From: Promicromonospora sukumoe 327MFSha3.1
GTDB taxonomy: Bacteria > Actinomycetota > Actinomycetes > Actinomycetales > Cellulomonadaceae
Direction: 5' to 3'
Assembly: GCF_000385135.1 (NCBI RefSeq)
Contig: NZ_ARQM01000005.1
Coordinates: 21,340 to 85,339, forward strand
DNA: 64,000 nt
A program made the translations under genes and the position numbers. Shown in pieces: positions 24,177 through 32,788 of this stretch (its first letter is position 1; every line of letters starts with the position of its first letter). The notes beneath the pieces are model-generated. The model made no database searches. It had not been told where the DNA came from and was given only the letters and a program-made list of their open reading frames with translations.

Positions 24177-24800
24177 TCAGGCTGGTCGGGAACCGGCTGG
24201 GCCGAGCTTCGTCGCCGCGACGTCGCCCAGTGTCGTGAAGTAGGCGTCGAGCAGGGGGCGTAGTTCCGAGTCGGGGGTGCGTGCCCACTCCTGCCAGGCG
24301 AGGTCTGCGGCGGCGACCGCGGCGGCGGCGAGGGCCTGGGAGGCGCGCTCGTCGACGAGGCGCTCGCGCAGCACGTCGGCGACGGCCGACTGGTCGTCGC
24401 TCCGTTGGGAGGCGAGGTGCGCCCTGAGCGCCGGCACCTCGGTGATCATCCGGATGCGCGCCCGCAGTGCGTCCCCGCGCGTGTCGGCCATGTCGATCAT
24501 CGACTCGGCTGCCGTGCGGATGGCGGCCCAGACGGTGGTGCCGGGCTCGGCCGCGTCGGCGGTCTCGGCGATGCGCTGGGCGAGGGCGCCGCGTGCGGCG
24601 GCGCCGCGTGCGGCGGAGACCACCGCATCCTCCTTCGACGCGAAGTAGCGGAAGAAGGTTGCCCGCGAGACGCCGATGCCACGTGCGATGTCGTTGGCCG
24701 TGACCTCGTCGAAGCCGTGCTCGGCGCAGAACGTGGCTGCGGCATCCGCGAACTCGGCGCGCAGGATCTCGCGGCTGCGATCACGTACCTCGTTGGCCAT
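24177..24800 (-). CDS. TetR-family repressor of the MFS efflux gene
   Basis: The 207-residue regulator has a helix-turn-helix DEVTANDIARGIGVSRATFFRYFASKEDAVVSA (about residues 32-64). The start ATG at 24800 lies only a few bases past a TATAGA element, so translation is leaderless or nearly so. It is divergent from the MFS gene with two operator-like palindromes between them, the usual layout for drug-responsive TetR/efflux pairs. The inducer is unknown. Confidence 0.88.
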   Translation of the reverse strand: MANEVRDRSREILRAEFADAAATFCAEHGFDEVTANDIARGIGVSRATFFRYFASKEDAVVSAARGAAARGALAQRIAETADAAEPGTTVWAAIRTAAESMIDMADTRGDALRARIRMITEVPALRAHLASQRSDDQSAVADVLRERLVDERASQALAAAAVAAADLAWQEWARTPDSELRPLLDAYFTTLGDVAATKLGPAGSRPA

Positions 24801-24818
24801 GGGCGGAAGTCTATAAGA

Positions 24819-24832
24819 TGATACGGTGTCTT
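24819..24832. promoter_or_regulatory. TetR operator half of a tandem pair, copy 1
   Basis: TGATAC-GGT-GTCTT resembles the adjacent perfect site at 24838 (TGA-x-AC-N3-GTCT). It lies between the tetR start and the MFS gene. Confidence 0.5.
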
Positions 24833-24837
24833 CGACA

Positions 24838-24852
24838 TGAGACATCGTCTCA
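24838..24852. promoter_or_regulatory. TetR operator, copy 2
   Basis: TGAGAC-ATC-GTCTCA is a perfect 6-base-arm palindrome about 20 bp centre to centre from copy 1, two helical turns away. Confidence 0.6.
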
Positions 24853-24892
24853 CAAACTCCGAACGCGATCAGCAGAGACGGATGAACGACCG

Positions 24893-26380
24893 ATGAGCCA
24901 GACCCCGACCCGGGAGATCCCCCTGGACGCCGCCGACAGCGACGGGACACACGGGGCGGAGGGTGCCGGCGCTCGTCAGCGCGGCTCGAGGTCGATCCTC
25001 GCCGTACTCGCCTTCGCGGGTCTCGGGGCGTCGTTCATGCAGACGATCCTCATCCCGATCCAGGGCGAGCTGCCGAAGCTGCTGAACACCACCAGCGACA
25101 ACACCGCGTGGGCGATCACCGCGACCCTGGTCGCCGCCGCGGTCTGCACGCCCGTGGCCGGACGGCTCGGCGACATGTTCGGCAAGCGCCGTATCGCCAT
25201 GGCGCTCCTGCTGCTGCAGGCGCTCGGCGCGATCCTCGCCGCGCTCTCGAACGACGTGGTGACCCTGATCGCCGCACGGGCGCTGCAGGGCATGGCGGCC
25301 GGCGTCATCCCGTTGGGCATCTCGATCCTGCGCGACGTGCTGCCGCCGCGGAAGCTCGGCTCGGGAATCGCCCTGGTCAGTGCCACGCTCGGCGTCGGCG
25401 GTGCGCTCGGTCTGCCGCTCAGCGCGGTCGTGGCCGAGAAACTGGACTGGCACGCCCTGTTCTGGGTCGCGGCCGCCATCGCCGTGCTCGCCTTCGTGGG
25501 CTGCGCGCTCTTCGTGCCGTCCAGCACGCTGCGCACGCCGGGGCGCGTCGACGTCGTCGGCATCATCGGGCTGTCACTCGGGCTCGTCGGCGTGCTCGTC
25601 GCCGTCTCGCGCGGCGGCGAGTGGGGCTGGGGCGACGCGCGGACCCTGACTCTTCTGGTCGGCGGCCTGGTGGTGCTGTCGGTCTGGGGCGTGATCGAGC
25701 TGCGCGTGCAGGATCCGCTCGTGGACCTGCGGGTCAGCGCGCGCGGGCCGGTGCTGCTGACCAACCTCGCCTCGGTCGCCATGGGCTTCGCGCTCTTCGC
25801 GTCGAGCGTCGTGCTCCCGCAGCTGCTCGTGCTGCCGCGGGCGACCGGCATCGGGCTGGGCCTGACGCTCACGGTCGCGGCGCTCGTCCTCGCGCCGTCG
25901 GGCCTGGCGATGATGGCCATGTCGCCCGTCGCCGGCAGGATCGAACGGCGCTGGGGCGCGAAGACGCTGCTCGTCATCGGCGCCGTGGTCCTCGCCCTCG
26001 CCTACGGGCTCGCCCTGGTCCTCCACGCCGAGGCGTGGCAGATCCTCGCCGTCAACGTCGTGCTCGGCATCGGCGTCGGCCTCGGCTACGCGGCGATGCC
26101 CGCACTCATCATGCAGGCGGTGCCGGCGCGCGAGACCGGCGCCGCGACCGGGCTCAACGCGCTCATGCGCTCGCTCGGCACGAGCATCGCCGCGGCCGTC
26201 GCCGGCGCGGTCCTGGCCCAGTCCGTCACGACCGCGGGCGGCGTGGCAGGGCCGAGCGAGGGCGGCTTCCTGCTGACGCTCACGCTCGGGCTCGGCGCGG
26301 CCGTCGTCTGCGTGATCGTCGCAGCTTTCATCCCCCGCCCCGGCCCGGACCAGGAGGGCGGCGCGACCCAGCTCGCGTGA
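24893..26380 (+). CDS. MFS drug transporter (DHA2-like, 14 TM)
   Basis: The 495-residue protein has about 14 hydrophobic segments and the MFS loop motif GRLGDMFGKRRIAMALLLLQ after helix 2. ALQGMAAGVIPLGISILRDVLPPRKLGSGIALVSATLGVGGALGLPLSA matches motifs B and C of drug/proton antiporters. The N-terminal 25 residues are hydrophilic. The ATG at 24893 was chosen because the hydrophilic leader is normal length from here; its ribosome site is weak. Control by the divergent TetR regulator is likely. Substrate not predictable. Confidence 0.9.
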   Translation: MSQTPTREIPLDAADSDGTHGAEGAGARQRGSRSILAVLAFAGLGASFMQTILIPIQGELPKLLNTTSDNTAWAITATLVAAAVCTPVAGRLGDMFGKRRIAMALLLLQALGAILAALSNDVVTLIAARALQGMAAGVIPLGISILRDVLPPRKLGSGIALVSATLGVGGALGLPLSAVVAEKLDWHALFWVAAAIAVLAFVGCALFVPSSTLRTPGRVDVVGIIGLSLGLVGVLVAVSRGGEWGWGDARTLTLLVGGLVVLSVWGVIELRVQDPLVDLRVSARGPVLLTNLASVAMGFALFASSVVLPQLLVLPRATGIGLGLTLTVAALVLAPSGLAMMAMSPVAGRIERRWGAKTLLVIGAVVLALAYGLALVLHAEAWQILAVNVVLGIGVGLGYAAMPALIMQAVPARETGAATGLNALMRSLGTSIAAAVAGAVLAQSVTTAGGVAGPSEGGFLLTLTLGLGAAVVCVIVAAFIPRPGPDQEGGATQLA

Positions 26381-26387
26381 CCGTGAC

Positions 26388-26651
26388 TCAGGCCCGTCGT
26401 CGTGCGATGGCTCCCCAGATGACGAGCACGAGGAGCGAGCCGATGAGGGCCCAGAACCACGTCGTGAGCGAGAAGAAGGACTCGTTGACCTGGACGTCGA
26501 AGAGCGCACCGCCGATCCAGCCGCCGAGGAGCGCGCCGAGGACGCCGACGACGAGCGAGATGAACCAGCCTCCGGCTGCCTTGCCGGGGAGGATCGCTCG
26601 CGCGATGGCGCCCATGATGAGTCCGATCAGGATCCAGCCGATGATTCCCAT
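26388..26651 (-). CDS. GlsB/YeaQ/YmgE-family membrane protein
   Basis: The 87-residue protein has three short hydrophobic helices and the family pattern MGIIGWILIGLIMGAIARAILPGKAAGGWFISLVVGVLGALLGGWIGG. The family is stress-inducible in several bacteria, with no defined biochemical role. The start is preceded by GGAG. It is convergent with the MFS gene, only seven bases apart. Confidence 0.88.
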   Translation of the reverse strand: MGIIGWILIGLIMGAIARAILPGKAAGGWFISLVVGVLGALLGGWIGGALFDVQVNESFFSLTTWFWALIGSLLVLVIWGAIARRRA

Positions 26652-26924
26652 AGCAGCTCCGTTCGAGAAGGCTTCCCCTGAGTCATGCGGTCGCTCTGGT
26701 GCAACCCTGGAACACGACCTGTGTCGGATCCACTTTCACCCGGTCGGCCGGTCTTCGCCAGGGGAAGTAGAGCCTTTCGACGAACGTGCCGTCGGCGCGT
26801 CGACCCACTGCGCACCGAGGGTGGTGTCAGGCCAGGGTCCGCAGCGCCCACGTGCGGAAGTCCGTGGTGGGCAGGCCGGCGCTCGGGCGGCTGCTCGACG
26901 TCGGACCTGCGGCACCTCGACTGA
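26652..26924. other. Gene-free stretch
   Basis: No convincing coding frame, RNA gene or repeat is visible. It should hold the promoter of the small membrane protein (minus strand), but I cannot place its elements with confidence. Confidence 0.45.
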
Positions 26925-26961
26925 CGGTGCGGCCGGCGGGGTGGACCCACCGACCGCACCG
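26925..26961 (-). terminator. Hairpin downstream of the tandem esterase gene
   Basis: CGGTGCGG and CCGCACCG arms with further pairing towards GTGGACCCAC lie 13 bases past the esterase stop on its strand. There is no T-run. Confidence 0.45.
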
Positions 26962-26974
26962 CCTCAGGTCGCCG

Positions 26975-29215
26975 TCAGGCGCCCGCCTCCTCCGTGAACA
27001 GTCGGGGGAGGAAGTCGATCAGCGACTTCTGCCAGACGTCCCAGCTGTGCGGGCCCGGGACGATGGGGGCGAACTCGTGATTCACTCCGCGGTCCTCCAT
27101 GGCGGCGATCAGCTGCAGCGTCGCGCCGTAGGTGAAGTCCTGGACATCGCCGGAGTAGACACGCAGCAGCTTGGTGCCCTCGTTGATGGCCTCGACGTCC
27201 GCGTTGGCCGGCGGCGCGCCGAACGCCGACATGGCGCCGATGTAGCCGAACTCGCCCGGGTGCGCCCACAGCGTGCTGAGCGTGTGGCCCGAGCCCATGG
27301 AGAGACCTGCCAGGGCGCGCTGGTCAGGCCGGGAGCTGACGTTGAACTGGTCCTCGGCCGCCGGGACGATGCGGGTCGTGATCTCCGTGGGGAAGTCCAC
27401 GCCGTTCCCGTTGGCCATGACCACCACCATCGGCACGATGTCACCCCGCAGGTAGTGGTTGTCCAGGATGCGCTGGACGTAGCCCACCTCGACCCAGTCG
27501 GTCCACGTCTGCCCGCCACCGTGCTGCAGGTAGAAGACCGGGTACTCCTCGGCGCGGTCGGCGTCGTAGTCCGGAGGCGTCCACACGTACGCCGAGCGCT
27601 CTGTGCCGCCACCCGCGGTGCTCGGGTAGGTCATGACACTCACGTCGCCGCGCGACTCGGCCGGCACCTCGGAGGTGTACCGGCCCCGGATCGTGTCGCC
27701 CTCGACGGTGAAGGTGCTCCACGTCGGCTCCGAGAGCACCTTCGTGGGGTTGCCGGCGTCCTTGCGGTCGACGCCGTCGACCACGAACTTGTAGTAGTAG
27801 GACCCGCCCTCGACAGCCAGCGAGAGCCGCCACGAACCGTCGTCCTGCTGGACCATGTGGGTGCGCGGCCAGCTTCCGGCCGGGCCGAAGTTGCCCCAGA
27901 CGGTGATGTTGTTCGCGTCGGCGAGCTCGGGGCCGAGCTCGAAGGTGACCACGCCGTTCTCGTCGATCCACGGCGTCGGGGTCGTGCCCGCCGGCGGGAG
28001 TTCCTGCTCCACGAACGGCAGGTGGCCCTGGCTCGGGCCCTCGTCGTCGACCTCCTGGAAGATGCGCCCGGCGAAGTCGTGCAGGTTCTTCTGCCAGGTG
28101 TCCCAGGTACCGCCCGTCTCGGGGTCCGACCCGTCGGGCTGGAAGCGCACGCCCGCCTTCGTCAGCCTGTCGGCCAGCGCCACGGTGTCGTCGTACGCGG
28201 GGTCGGTGACGTTGCCCGCGTACAGGCGGACGACGTCGGTCGAGTCGTTGATCTGCTTGGCCTTGCCCCGCGAGATCGGCTTGTCGTAGCCGGCCGAGAA
28301 GGAGCCCACGTTGGCGAAGTCCCGCGGCTTGTCCACCACGGCGCTCAGGGCCGCCTCCCCGCCGCGGCCGATCCCGGCGATCGCGCGGTCCGACCCCTGG
28401 TGGGAGACGTTGAACGCACGCTCGACGGCGGGCAGCAGCTCCTTCGGCACGCCGGCAGGGCCCGGGGCGCCGGCATCGCCCATGACGACCACCATCGGCT
28501 CGGCGTCGCCGTCGAGCGTGAGGTTGTCCATGATCTGGCCGAGCCGGCCCAGCTCCACCCACTCGCGGTAGCTCTGCCCCTCGTCCTGCAGCAGGTACAG
28601 CACCGGGTACTGCTCCGCGCGGTCCGCGTCGTAGCCCGGGGGAGTCCACACGAGGGCTTCCTTCTTGTGCTTCGGTCCCTTGCCGTACTCGAGCGTCGCG
28701 AGCTCGCCGCCGTCGGCCACGTCGTCGAGCCACTCGGCGCCCGGTCCGGGGACGAACATGGTGCTGTACGTGGGCTTCGACGTCACCTCCTGGGGTACGG
28801 CCGGGTTGCGGAAGGCGACCGCGTCCTGGTCGACGGCGGGGCGCGCGGCGTACTGGTAGTAGTAGAGGCCCGGCTCGAGGGGGCCGAGCGTGGCGGTCAG
28901 GTCCGACCCGCTGGTGCCCATGTTGAGATCGGTCCACGCCTTGCCCGGGCCGAAGTTCCCCTGCACCGCGACGGGGCCGCTCCCGATCCCCGTCGCCTCG
29001 GTCACCGCGGAGCGGGGCACCGTGAAGCGGAAGACGTCCGGGACCGGGTTGCCCGGCACCTCGCTCACCCACGGGTCGGCGCTCACCGCGTCCGCGGCAG
29101 CGGGCGGCGCGACGAGCACCGCCCCCGTCACGGCCGCGGCCGCCGCCGCGGCTGCGAGCGCTCGTCGTCCTCGCCGGACCGGGTGGGCGGGCCTTGCCTG
29201 AGATTCCATCGCCAT
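26975..29215 (-). CDS. Secreted tandem esterase, first catalytic domain degenerate
   Basis: The 746-residue protein has a signal peptide (to about residue 42) and two copies of an E-set beta-sandwich plus alpha/beta-hydrolase module (about 45-395 and 412-746), as in carbohydrate esterase family 1 feruloyl/acetyl esterases. The second hydrolase has GLSMG with Ser639 and PGPHSWDVW with His723. In the first, the serine position is Gly283 (GIGRG) and the histidine position Gly369 (TGGTWDTW), so it is predicted to be inactive. GAGAGGA before ATG 29215 decides the start. Probable role: removing ferulate or acetate from arabinoxylan, with the dead domain perhaps binding substrate (inference). Confidence 0.85.
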   Translation of the reverse strand: MAMESQARPAHPVRRGRRALAAAAAAAAVTGAVLVAPPAAADAVSADPWVSEVPGNPVPDVFRFTVPRSAVTEATGIGSGPVAVQGNFGPGKAWTDLNMGTSGSDLTATLGPLEPGLYYYQYAARPAVDQDAVAFRNPAVPQEVTSKPTYSTMFVPGPGAEWLDDVADGGELATLEYGKGPKHKKEALVWTPPGYDADRAEQYPVLYLLQDEGQSYREWVELGRLGQIMDNLTLDGDAEPMVVVMGDAGAPGPAGVPKELLPAVERAFNVSHQGSDRAIAGIGRGGEAALSAVVDKPRDFANVGSFSAGYDKPISRGKAKQINDSTDVVRLYAGNVTDPAYDDTVALADRLTKAGVRFQPDGSDPETGGTWDTWQKNLHDFAGRIFQEVDDEGPSQGHLPFVEQELPPAGTTPTPWIDENGVVTFELGPELADANNITVWGNFGPAGSWPRTHMVQQDDGSWRLSLAVEGGSYYYKFVVDGVDRKDAGNPTKVLSEPTWSTFTVEGDTIRGRYTSEVPAESRGDVSVMTYPSTAGGGTERSAYVWTPPDYDADRAEEYPVFYLQHGGGQTWTDWVEVGYVQRILDNHYLRGDIVPMVVVMANGNGVDFPTEITTRIVPAAEDQFNVSSRPDQRALAGLSMGSGHTLSTLWAHPGEFGYIGAMSAFGAPPANADVEAINEGTKLLRVYSGDVQDFTYGATLQLIAAMEDRGVNHEFAPIVPGPHSWDVWQKSLIDFLPRLFTEEAGA

Positions 29216-29332
29216 CGACTTTCCTCTCGTTCGGACTCGTTGACCTCGAACACGAGGGCCGGCACCTCGCTGTGTCGACTCACGAACCATTCGCGTGCTC
29301 CCTTGCACGAGTGCGATCCGGCCAGACCGGAC

Positions 29333-29344
29333 TTTAACGTTAAA
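29333..29344. promoter_or_regulatory. CG-centred LacI-type palindrome
   Basis: TTTAACGTTAAA is a perfect 12-base palindrome about 120 bases before the esterase start, with the central CG typical of LacI-family operators. Confidence 0.5.
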
Positions 29345-29395
29345 TATGGGGTGCGACAAGACCTGCTCGGTCGAGGCCCTTTTGTCGCAAAGGCC

Positions 29396-29425
29396 TTGTA
29401 TGCGGCGAGAGTCGCGCGCTAATGT
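29396..29425 (+). promoter_or_regulatory. Promoter of the GH62 gene
   Basis: TTGTAT at 29396-29401 and TAATGT at 29420-29425 are separated by 18 bases. Two operator-like palindromes sit at and just after the expected start point. Confidence 0.5.
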
Positions 29426-29434
29426 ATCGATAAA
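29423..29434. promoter_or_regulatory. ATCGATAAA operator, GH62 copy
   Basis: TGTATCGATAAA differs by one base from TTTATCGATAAA at 37111 and resembles TTGATCGATAAA at 38363. It overlaps the end of the -10 element of GH62. Confidence 0.55.
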
Positions 29435-29469
29435 TCTGCCGCCACTCATGGGCTTGCGTGCAACAACGG

Positions 29470-29483
29470 TGTTAGCGCTCACA
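29470..29483. promoter_or_regulatory. LacI-type operator TGTTAGCGCTCACA
   Basis: A nearly symmetrical TGTTAGCGCT-type site downstream of the GH62 promoter, similar in style to operators of cellulose- and xylan-responsive LacI repressors. Confidence 0.5.
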
Positions 29484-29605
29484 TGTCCTGGCCCGCGCAG
29501 CAGGCTCCTCCGGAGCCACGGTGCTGACCCGCACCGTCGGCGGCGGCACGCAATGCCCAGGCGCGGCCGACGGCGGCCGCGCACCGACAGGCAAAGGAGC
29601 GAAGG

Positions 29606-31078
29606 ATGAGGAAGTCCATCGCACGTCACGCGCTCGGGCTGGCCGCGGCCCTGGTGCTGGTGCTGGTCCCGGCGGTCGCCGGGCCGGCCGAGGTCCCACC
29701 GGCGGCCGCGGCGAGCAGCAACCTGCTCACGAACGGGGACCTGGAGAACGGCACCACCGGCTGGTCGGCCTTCGGCGCCGGGTCGGTGACGTCCAGCACG
29801 AGCCCGGTCCACGGCGGAACCCGGTCGCTCCTGCGGACCGGCCGGACCGCGGCGTGGAACGGTCCGGCCCAGACCGTGACGTCCGCGCTCACCAACAACA
29901 CCAGCTACACGGCGAGCGTGTGGGTACGCTCCCAGAGCGGGACGCCGACCGGCCGGGTCACGCTCGCGGTGACCGCGGGCGGCACGACGAGCTACGTCAA
30001 CCTCGCCCAGGGTGCGGTCAGCTCCTCGGGCTGGACGCAGCTGACCGGCTCGGCGACGGTGTCCTGGTCCGGGACGCTCTCGTCCGCCACCTTCTACGTG
30101 GAGACGGTCGCCGGTACCGACGGTCTCTACCTCGACGACGCCTCGCTCGTCAGCAACGCGACGTCGACCTGCGACCTGCCGTCGACCTACCGCTGGACCT
30201 CTACCGGGGTCCTGGCGAACCCGAGGTCCGGCTGGGTCTCGCTCAAGGACTTCACCGTGGCTCCGTACAACGGTCAGCAGCTCGTCTACGCGACGACGCA
30301 CGATCTCGGCACGTCCTGGGGCTCGATGAACTTCAGCCCCTTCTCCAGCTACTCGCAGATGGGGAGCGCCTCGCAGAACGCGATGTCCTCCAGCACGGTG
30401 GCCCCGTCGCTGTTCTACTTCGCCCCGCGTAGCATCTGGGTGCTCACCTACCAGTGGGGTCCGTCCCCGTTCATGTACCGGACCTCCAGCGACCCGACGA
30501 ACCCGAACGGCTGGTCGGCGGCGAGCCCCCTGTTCACCGGATCGATCTCCGGCTCGGGCACCGGCCCCATCGACCAGACGATCATCGGCGACGGCACGAA
30601 CATGTACCTGTTCTTCGCCGGGGACAACGGGAAGATCTACCGGGCCAGCATGCCGATGGGTAACTTCCCGGGCAGCTTCGGCAGCTCCTACCAGACCATC
30701 ATGAGCGACACCACGAACAACCTGTTCGAGGCTCCGCAGGTCTACAAGCTCAGGGACCAGAACAAGTACCTGATGATCGTCGAGGCGATCGGCGCCAACG
30801 GACGGTACTTCCGCTCGTTCACGGCGACCAGCCTCTCCGGTTCGTGGACGCCGCAGGCCGCGACGGAGAGCAACCCGTTCGCCGGCAAGGCCAACAGCGG
30901 CGCCACCTGGACCAACGACATCAGCCACGGTGAGCTGCTCCGGACCACCGCGGACCAGACCATGACGGTCGACCCCTGCAACCTGCAGTTCCTGTACCAG
31001 GGCCGTTCGCCCAGCTCGGACGGGGTGGACTACGGTCTGCTCCCGTACCGGCCGGGGCTGTTGACGCTCCAGCGATAG
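29606..31078 (+). CDS. Secreted GH62 alpha-L-arabinofuranosidase with N-terminal CBM
   Basis: The 490-residue protein has a signal peptide (to about residue 36), then a beta-sandwich ([19 protein letters not shown]...GLYLDDASL, about 38-187) of the CBM4/9/22 type. The GH62 catalytic domain follows, with base Asp in [12 protein letters not shown], the block [38 protein letters not shown], and acid Glu in [14 protein letters not shown]62 enzymes release arabinose from singly substituted xylose in arabinoxylan. AAAGGAGCGAAGG precedes the ATG. It is divergent from the esterase gene and shares a regulatory gap of about 390 bases with it. Confidence 0.93.
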   Translation: MRKSIARHALGLAAALVLVLVPAVAGPAEVPPAAAASSNLLTNGDLENGTTGWSAFGAGSVTSSTSPVHGGTRSLLRTGRTAAWNGPAQTVTSALTNNTSYTASVWVRSQSGTPTGRVTLAVTAGGTTSYVNLAQGAVSSSGWTQLTGSATVSWSGTLSSATFYVETVAGTDGLYLDDASLVSNATSTCDLPSTYRWTSTGVLANPRSGWVSLKDFTVAPYNGQQLVYATTHDLGTSWGSMNFSPFSSYSQMGSASQNAMSSSTVAPSLFYFAPRSIWVLTYQWGPSPFMYRTSSDPTNPNGWSAASPLFTGSISGSGTGPIDQTIIGDGTNMYLFFAGDNGKIYRASMPMGNFPGSFGSSYQTIMSDTTNNLFEAPQVYKLRDQNKYLMIVEAIGANGRYFRSFTATSLSGSWTPQAATESNPFAGKANSGATWTNDISHGELLRTTADQTMTVDPCNLQFLYQGRSPSSDGVDYGLLPYRPGLLTLQR

Positions 31079-31106
31079 GCCTCGGGGCAACACAACAGGC
31101 CGGAGC

Positions 31107-31156
31107 GGAGCGCCCTCTCATCCGTGTGCGCGGGCGAGAGGGCGCTCCTTTCGTCT
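31107..31156 (+). terminator. Intrinsic terminator after GH62
   Basis: Thirteen-base arms GGAGCGCCCTCTC and GAGAGGGCGCTCC are followed by TTTCGTCT. The hairpin lies between convergent GH62 and GH51 and may serve both. Confidence 0.85.
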
Positions 31157-31163
31157 GGGCCCG

Positions 31164-32675
31164 TCAGACCCGTTCCAGCCGGAGCATCGACCAGGACACG
31201 GGCGGCAGGTCGACGTGCGCGCGGTCGTCGGAGACCTTCGCCGTGGTGTTCGCGCGCGGCAGCACCGAGGTGGCGTCGTCGGCCGTGGCCGACCACGTGT
31301 GGTCGGGGTTGGACAGCGTGAGCGCCTCGGCCACCCGGAGCCCCGGGAAGCCGCGCAGGTCGACGTCGAGCGCCACATCGTCGGTCAGTGACCGGTTCAC
31401 CGCCAGCACGACGACGGCGCCCGTCTCGGGGTCGTGGGTGGCGACCGCGTCGAGCACCGGGACGGGGCCGAACTTCGCCGTGTCCTGCACCGGGGCGTCC
31501 ACCGCCAGGCGCAGCACCTCGCCGGCCGCGTGCCGCGCGGTGAGCGCGAAGGGGTGGAACGTCGTCTGCCGCCAGGACCGCCCGCCGGGCTCGGTCATGA
31601 TCGGCGCGATGACGTTGACGAGCTGGGCCAGCGACGCGGCGTGGACGCGGTCGGTGTGCCGCAGCAGCGAGATGAGCAGGTTGCCGACCACGACGGCGTC
31701 GGCCACGTTGTAGCGGTCCTCCAGCAGCACCGGGGCCACGGGCCAGTCGTCGCCCGACGGCGGGCGCGACTCCGCGCGCTTCTGGTACCAGACGTTCCAC
31801 TCGTCGAACGAGACGTGGATGTGCTTGGTGTGCTTGCCCGCGGCGCGCACGGCGTCGGCCGTCGCGGCGACGGAGTCGACGAAGTGGTCCATGTTCACCG
31901 CGGAGGCCAGGAAGGAGGCGAGGTCGCCGTCCTCCTCCCAGTAGTACGCGTGCGCCGAGATGTGGTCCACGTGCTCGTACGCCTCGGTGAGCACCGTGTG
32001 CTCCCACTCGCCGAAGGTGGGCATCTGCGACCCCGACGACCCGCAGGCCACGAGCTCGAGGTCGGGGTCGACCATCCGCATCGCCCGCGCGGTCTCGGCC
32101 GCGAGGCGTCCGTACTCCTGCGCCGTCTTGTGGCCGATCTGCCACGGGCCGTCCATCTCGTTGCCCAGGCACCACATCTTGATCCGGTACGGGTCCTCGG
32201 CCCCGTTGGCCCGGCGCAGGTCGCTCCAGGTGGTGCCGCCCGGCACGTTGCAGTACTCCAGCAGGTCGAGGGCCTCCTGGACGCCACGGGTTCCGAGGTT
32301 GACGGCCATCATCGGCTCGACGCCGGTCCGGGCGCACCACCGCATGAACTCGTCGACGCCCACGAGGTTGGGGTCGGTCGAGTGCCAGGCGAGGTCCAGG
32401 CGGCGGGGGCGCAGCTCGACCGGGCCGATCCCGTCCTCCCAGCGGTAGCCCGAGACGAAGTTGCCGCCGGGGTAGCGCACCGTCGTCACGCCCAGCTCCC
32501 GGGTGAGCTCGACGACGTCGCCCCGGAACCCGTCGGCGTCCGCCGTCGGGTGGCCGGGCTCGTGCAGTCCCGTGTAGACGCTGCGGCCCAGGTGCTCGAC
32601 GAACGAGCCGAAGGTGCGGGGACGCACCGGTCCGACGACGAACGCCGGGTCGATGGTGACGGATGCGGACAGCAT
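31164..32675 (-). CDS. GH51 alpha-L-arabinofuranosidase (intracellular)
   Basis: The 503-residue enzyme has no signal peptide. The acid/base Glu lies in KMWCLGNEMDGPW and the nucleophile Glu in HVSFDEWNVWY, both exact for GH51. VRYPGGNFVSGYRWEDGIGP is the substrate-pocket block. It would remove terminal arabinofuranosyl units from imported oligosaccharides in the cytoplasm. GAGGAG precedes the ATG. It is downstream of the binding-protein and permease genes on the same strand, separated by a large hairpin, so it probably belongs to the same unit at a lowered level. Confidence 0.94.
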   Translation of the reverse strand: MLSASVTIDPAFVVGPVRPRTFGSFVEHLGRSVYTGLHEPGHPTADADGFRGDVVELTRELGVTTVRYPGGNFVSGYRWEDGIGPVELRPRRLDLAWHSTDPNLVGVDEFMRWCARTGVEPMMAVNLGTRGVQEALDLLEYCNVPGGTTWSDLRRANGAEDPYRIKMWCLGNEMDGPWQIGHKTAQEYGRLAAETARAMRMVDPDLELVACGSSGSQMPTFGEWEHTVLTEAYEHVDHISAHAYYWEEDGDLASFLASAVNMDHFVDSVAATADAVRAAGKHTKHIHVSFDEWNVWYQKRAESRPPSGDDWPVAPVLLEDRYNVADAVVVGNLLISLLRHTDRVHAASLAQLVNVIAPIMTEPGGRSWRQTTFHPFALTARHAAGEVLRLAVDAPVQDTAKFGPVPVLDAVATHDPETGAVVVLAVNRSLTDDVALDVDLRGFPGLRVAEALTLSNPDHTWSATADDATSVLPRANTTAKVSDDRAHVDLPPVSWSMLRLERV

Positions 32676-32715
32676 GGGTGGTACTCCTCGGTGGTCGGTG
32701 CGTGAGGGCATGCTT

Positions 32716-32771
32716 CGCCCAGGTGGGGCGGCTGCCGTGCCGACGGCCGCGGTGGCCGCCCCGCCTGGGCG
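32716..32771 (-). terminator. Large hairpin between binding-protein and GH51 genes
   Basis: Arms of about 17 bases, CGCCCAGG-T-GGGGCGGC and GCCGCCCC-G-CCTGGGCG, enclose a 23-base loop. Without a T-run it may be a partial terminator or an mRNA-stabilising structure that sets the ratio of binding protein to enzyme. Confidence 0.55.
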
Positions 32772-32788
32772 ATCAGACGTGCGGGGGC

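Noticed and set aside
24882..24896. Five-codon MNDR-stop frame overlapping the MFS start
   Set aside because: Too short and with only a weak ribosome site; likely chance.
29216..31093. Open minus-strand frame continuing upstream of the esterase across the GH62 gene
   Set aside because: The extension lacks motifs and a start with a ribosome site; signal peptide and GAGAGGA fix the esterase start at 29215.
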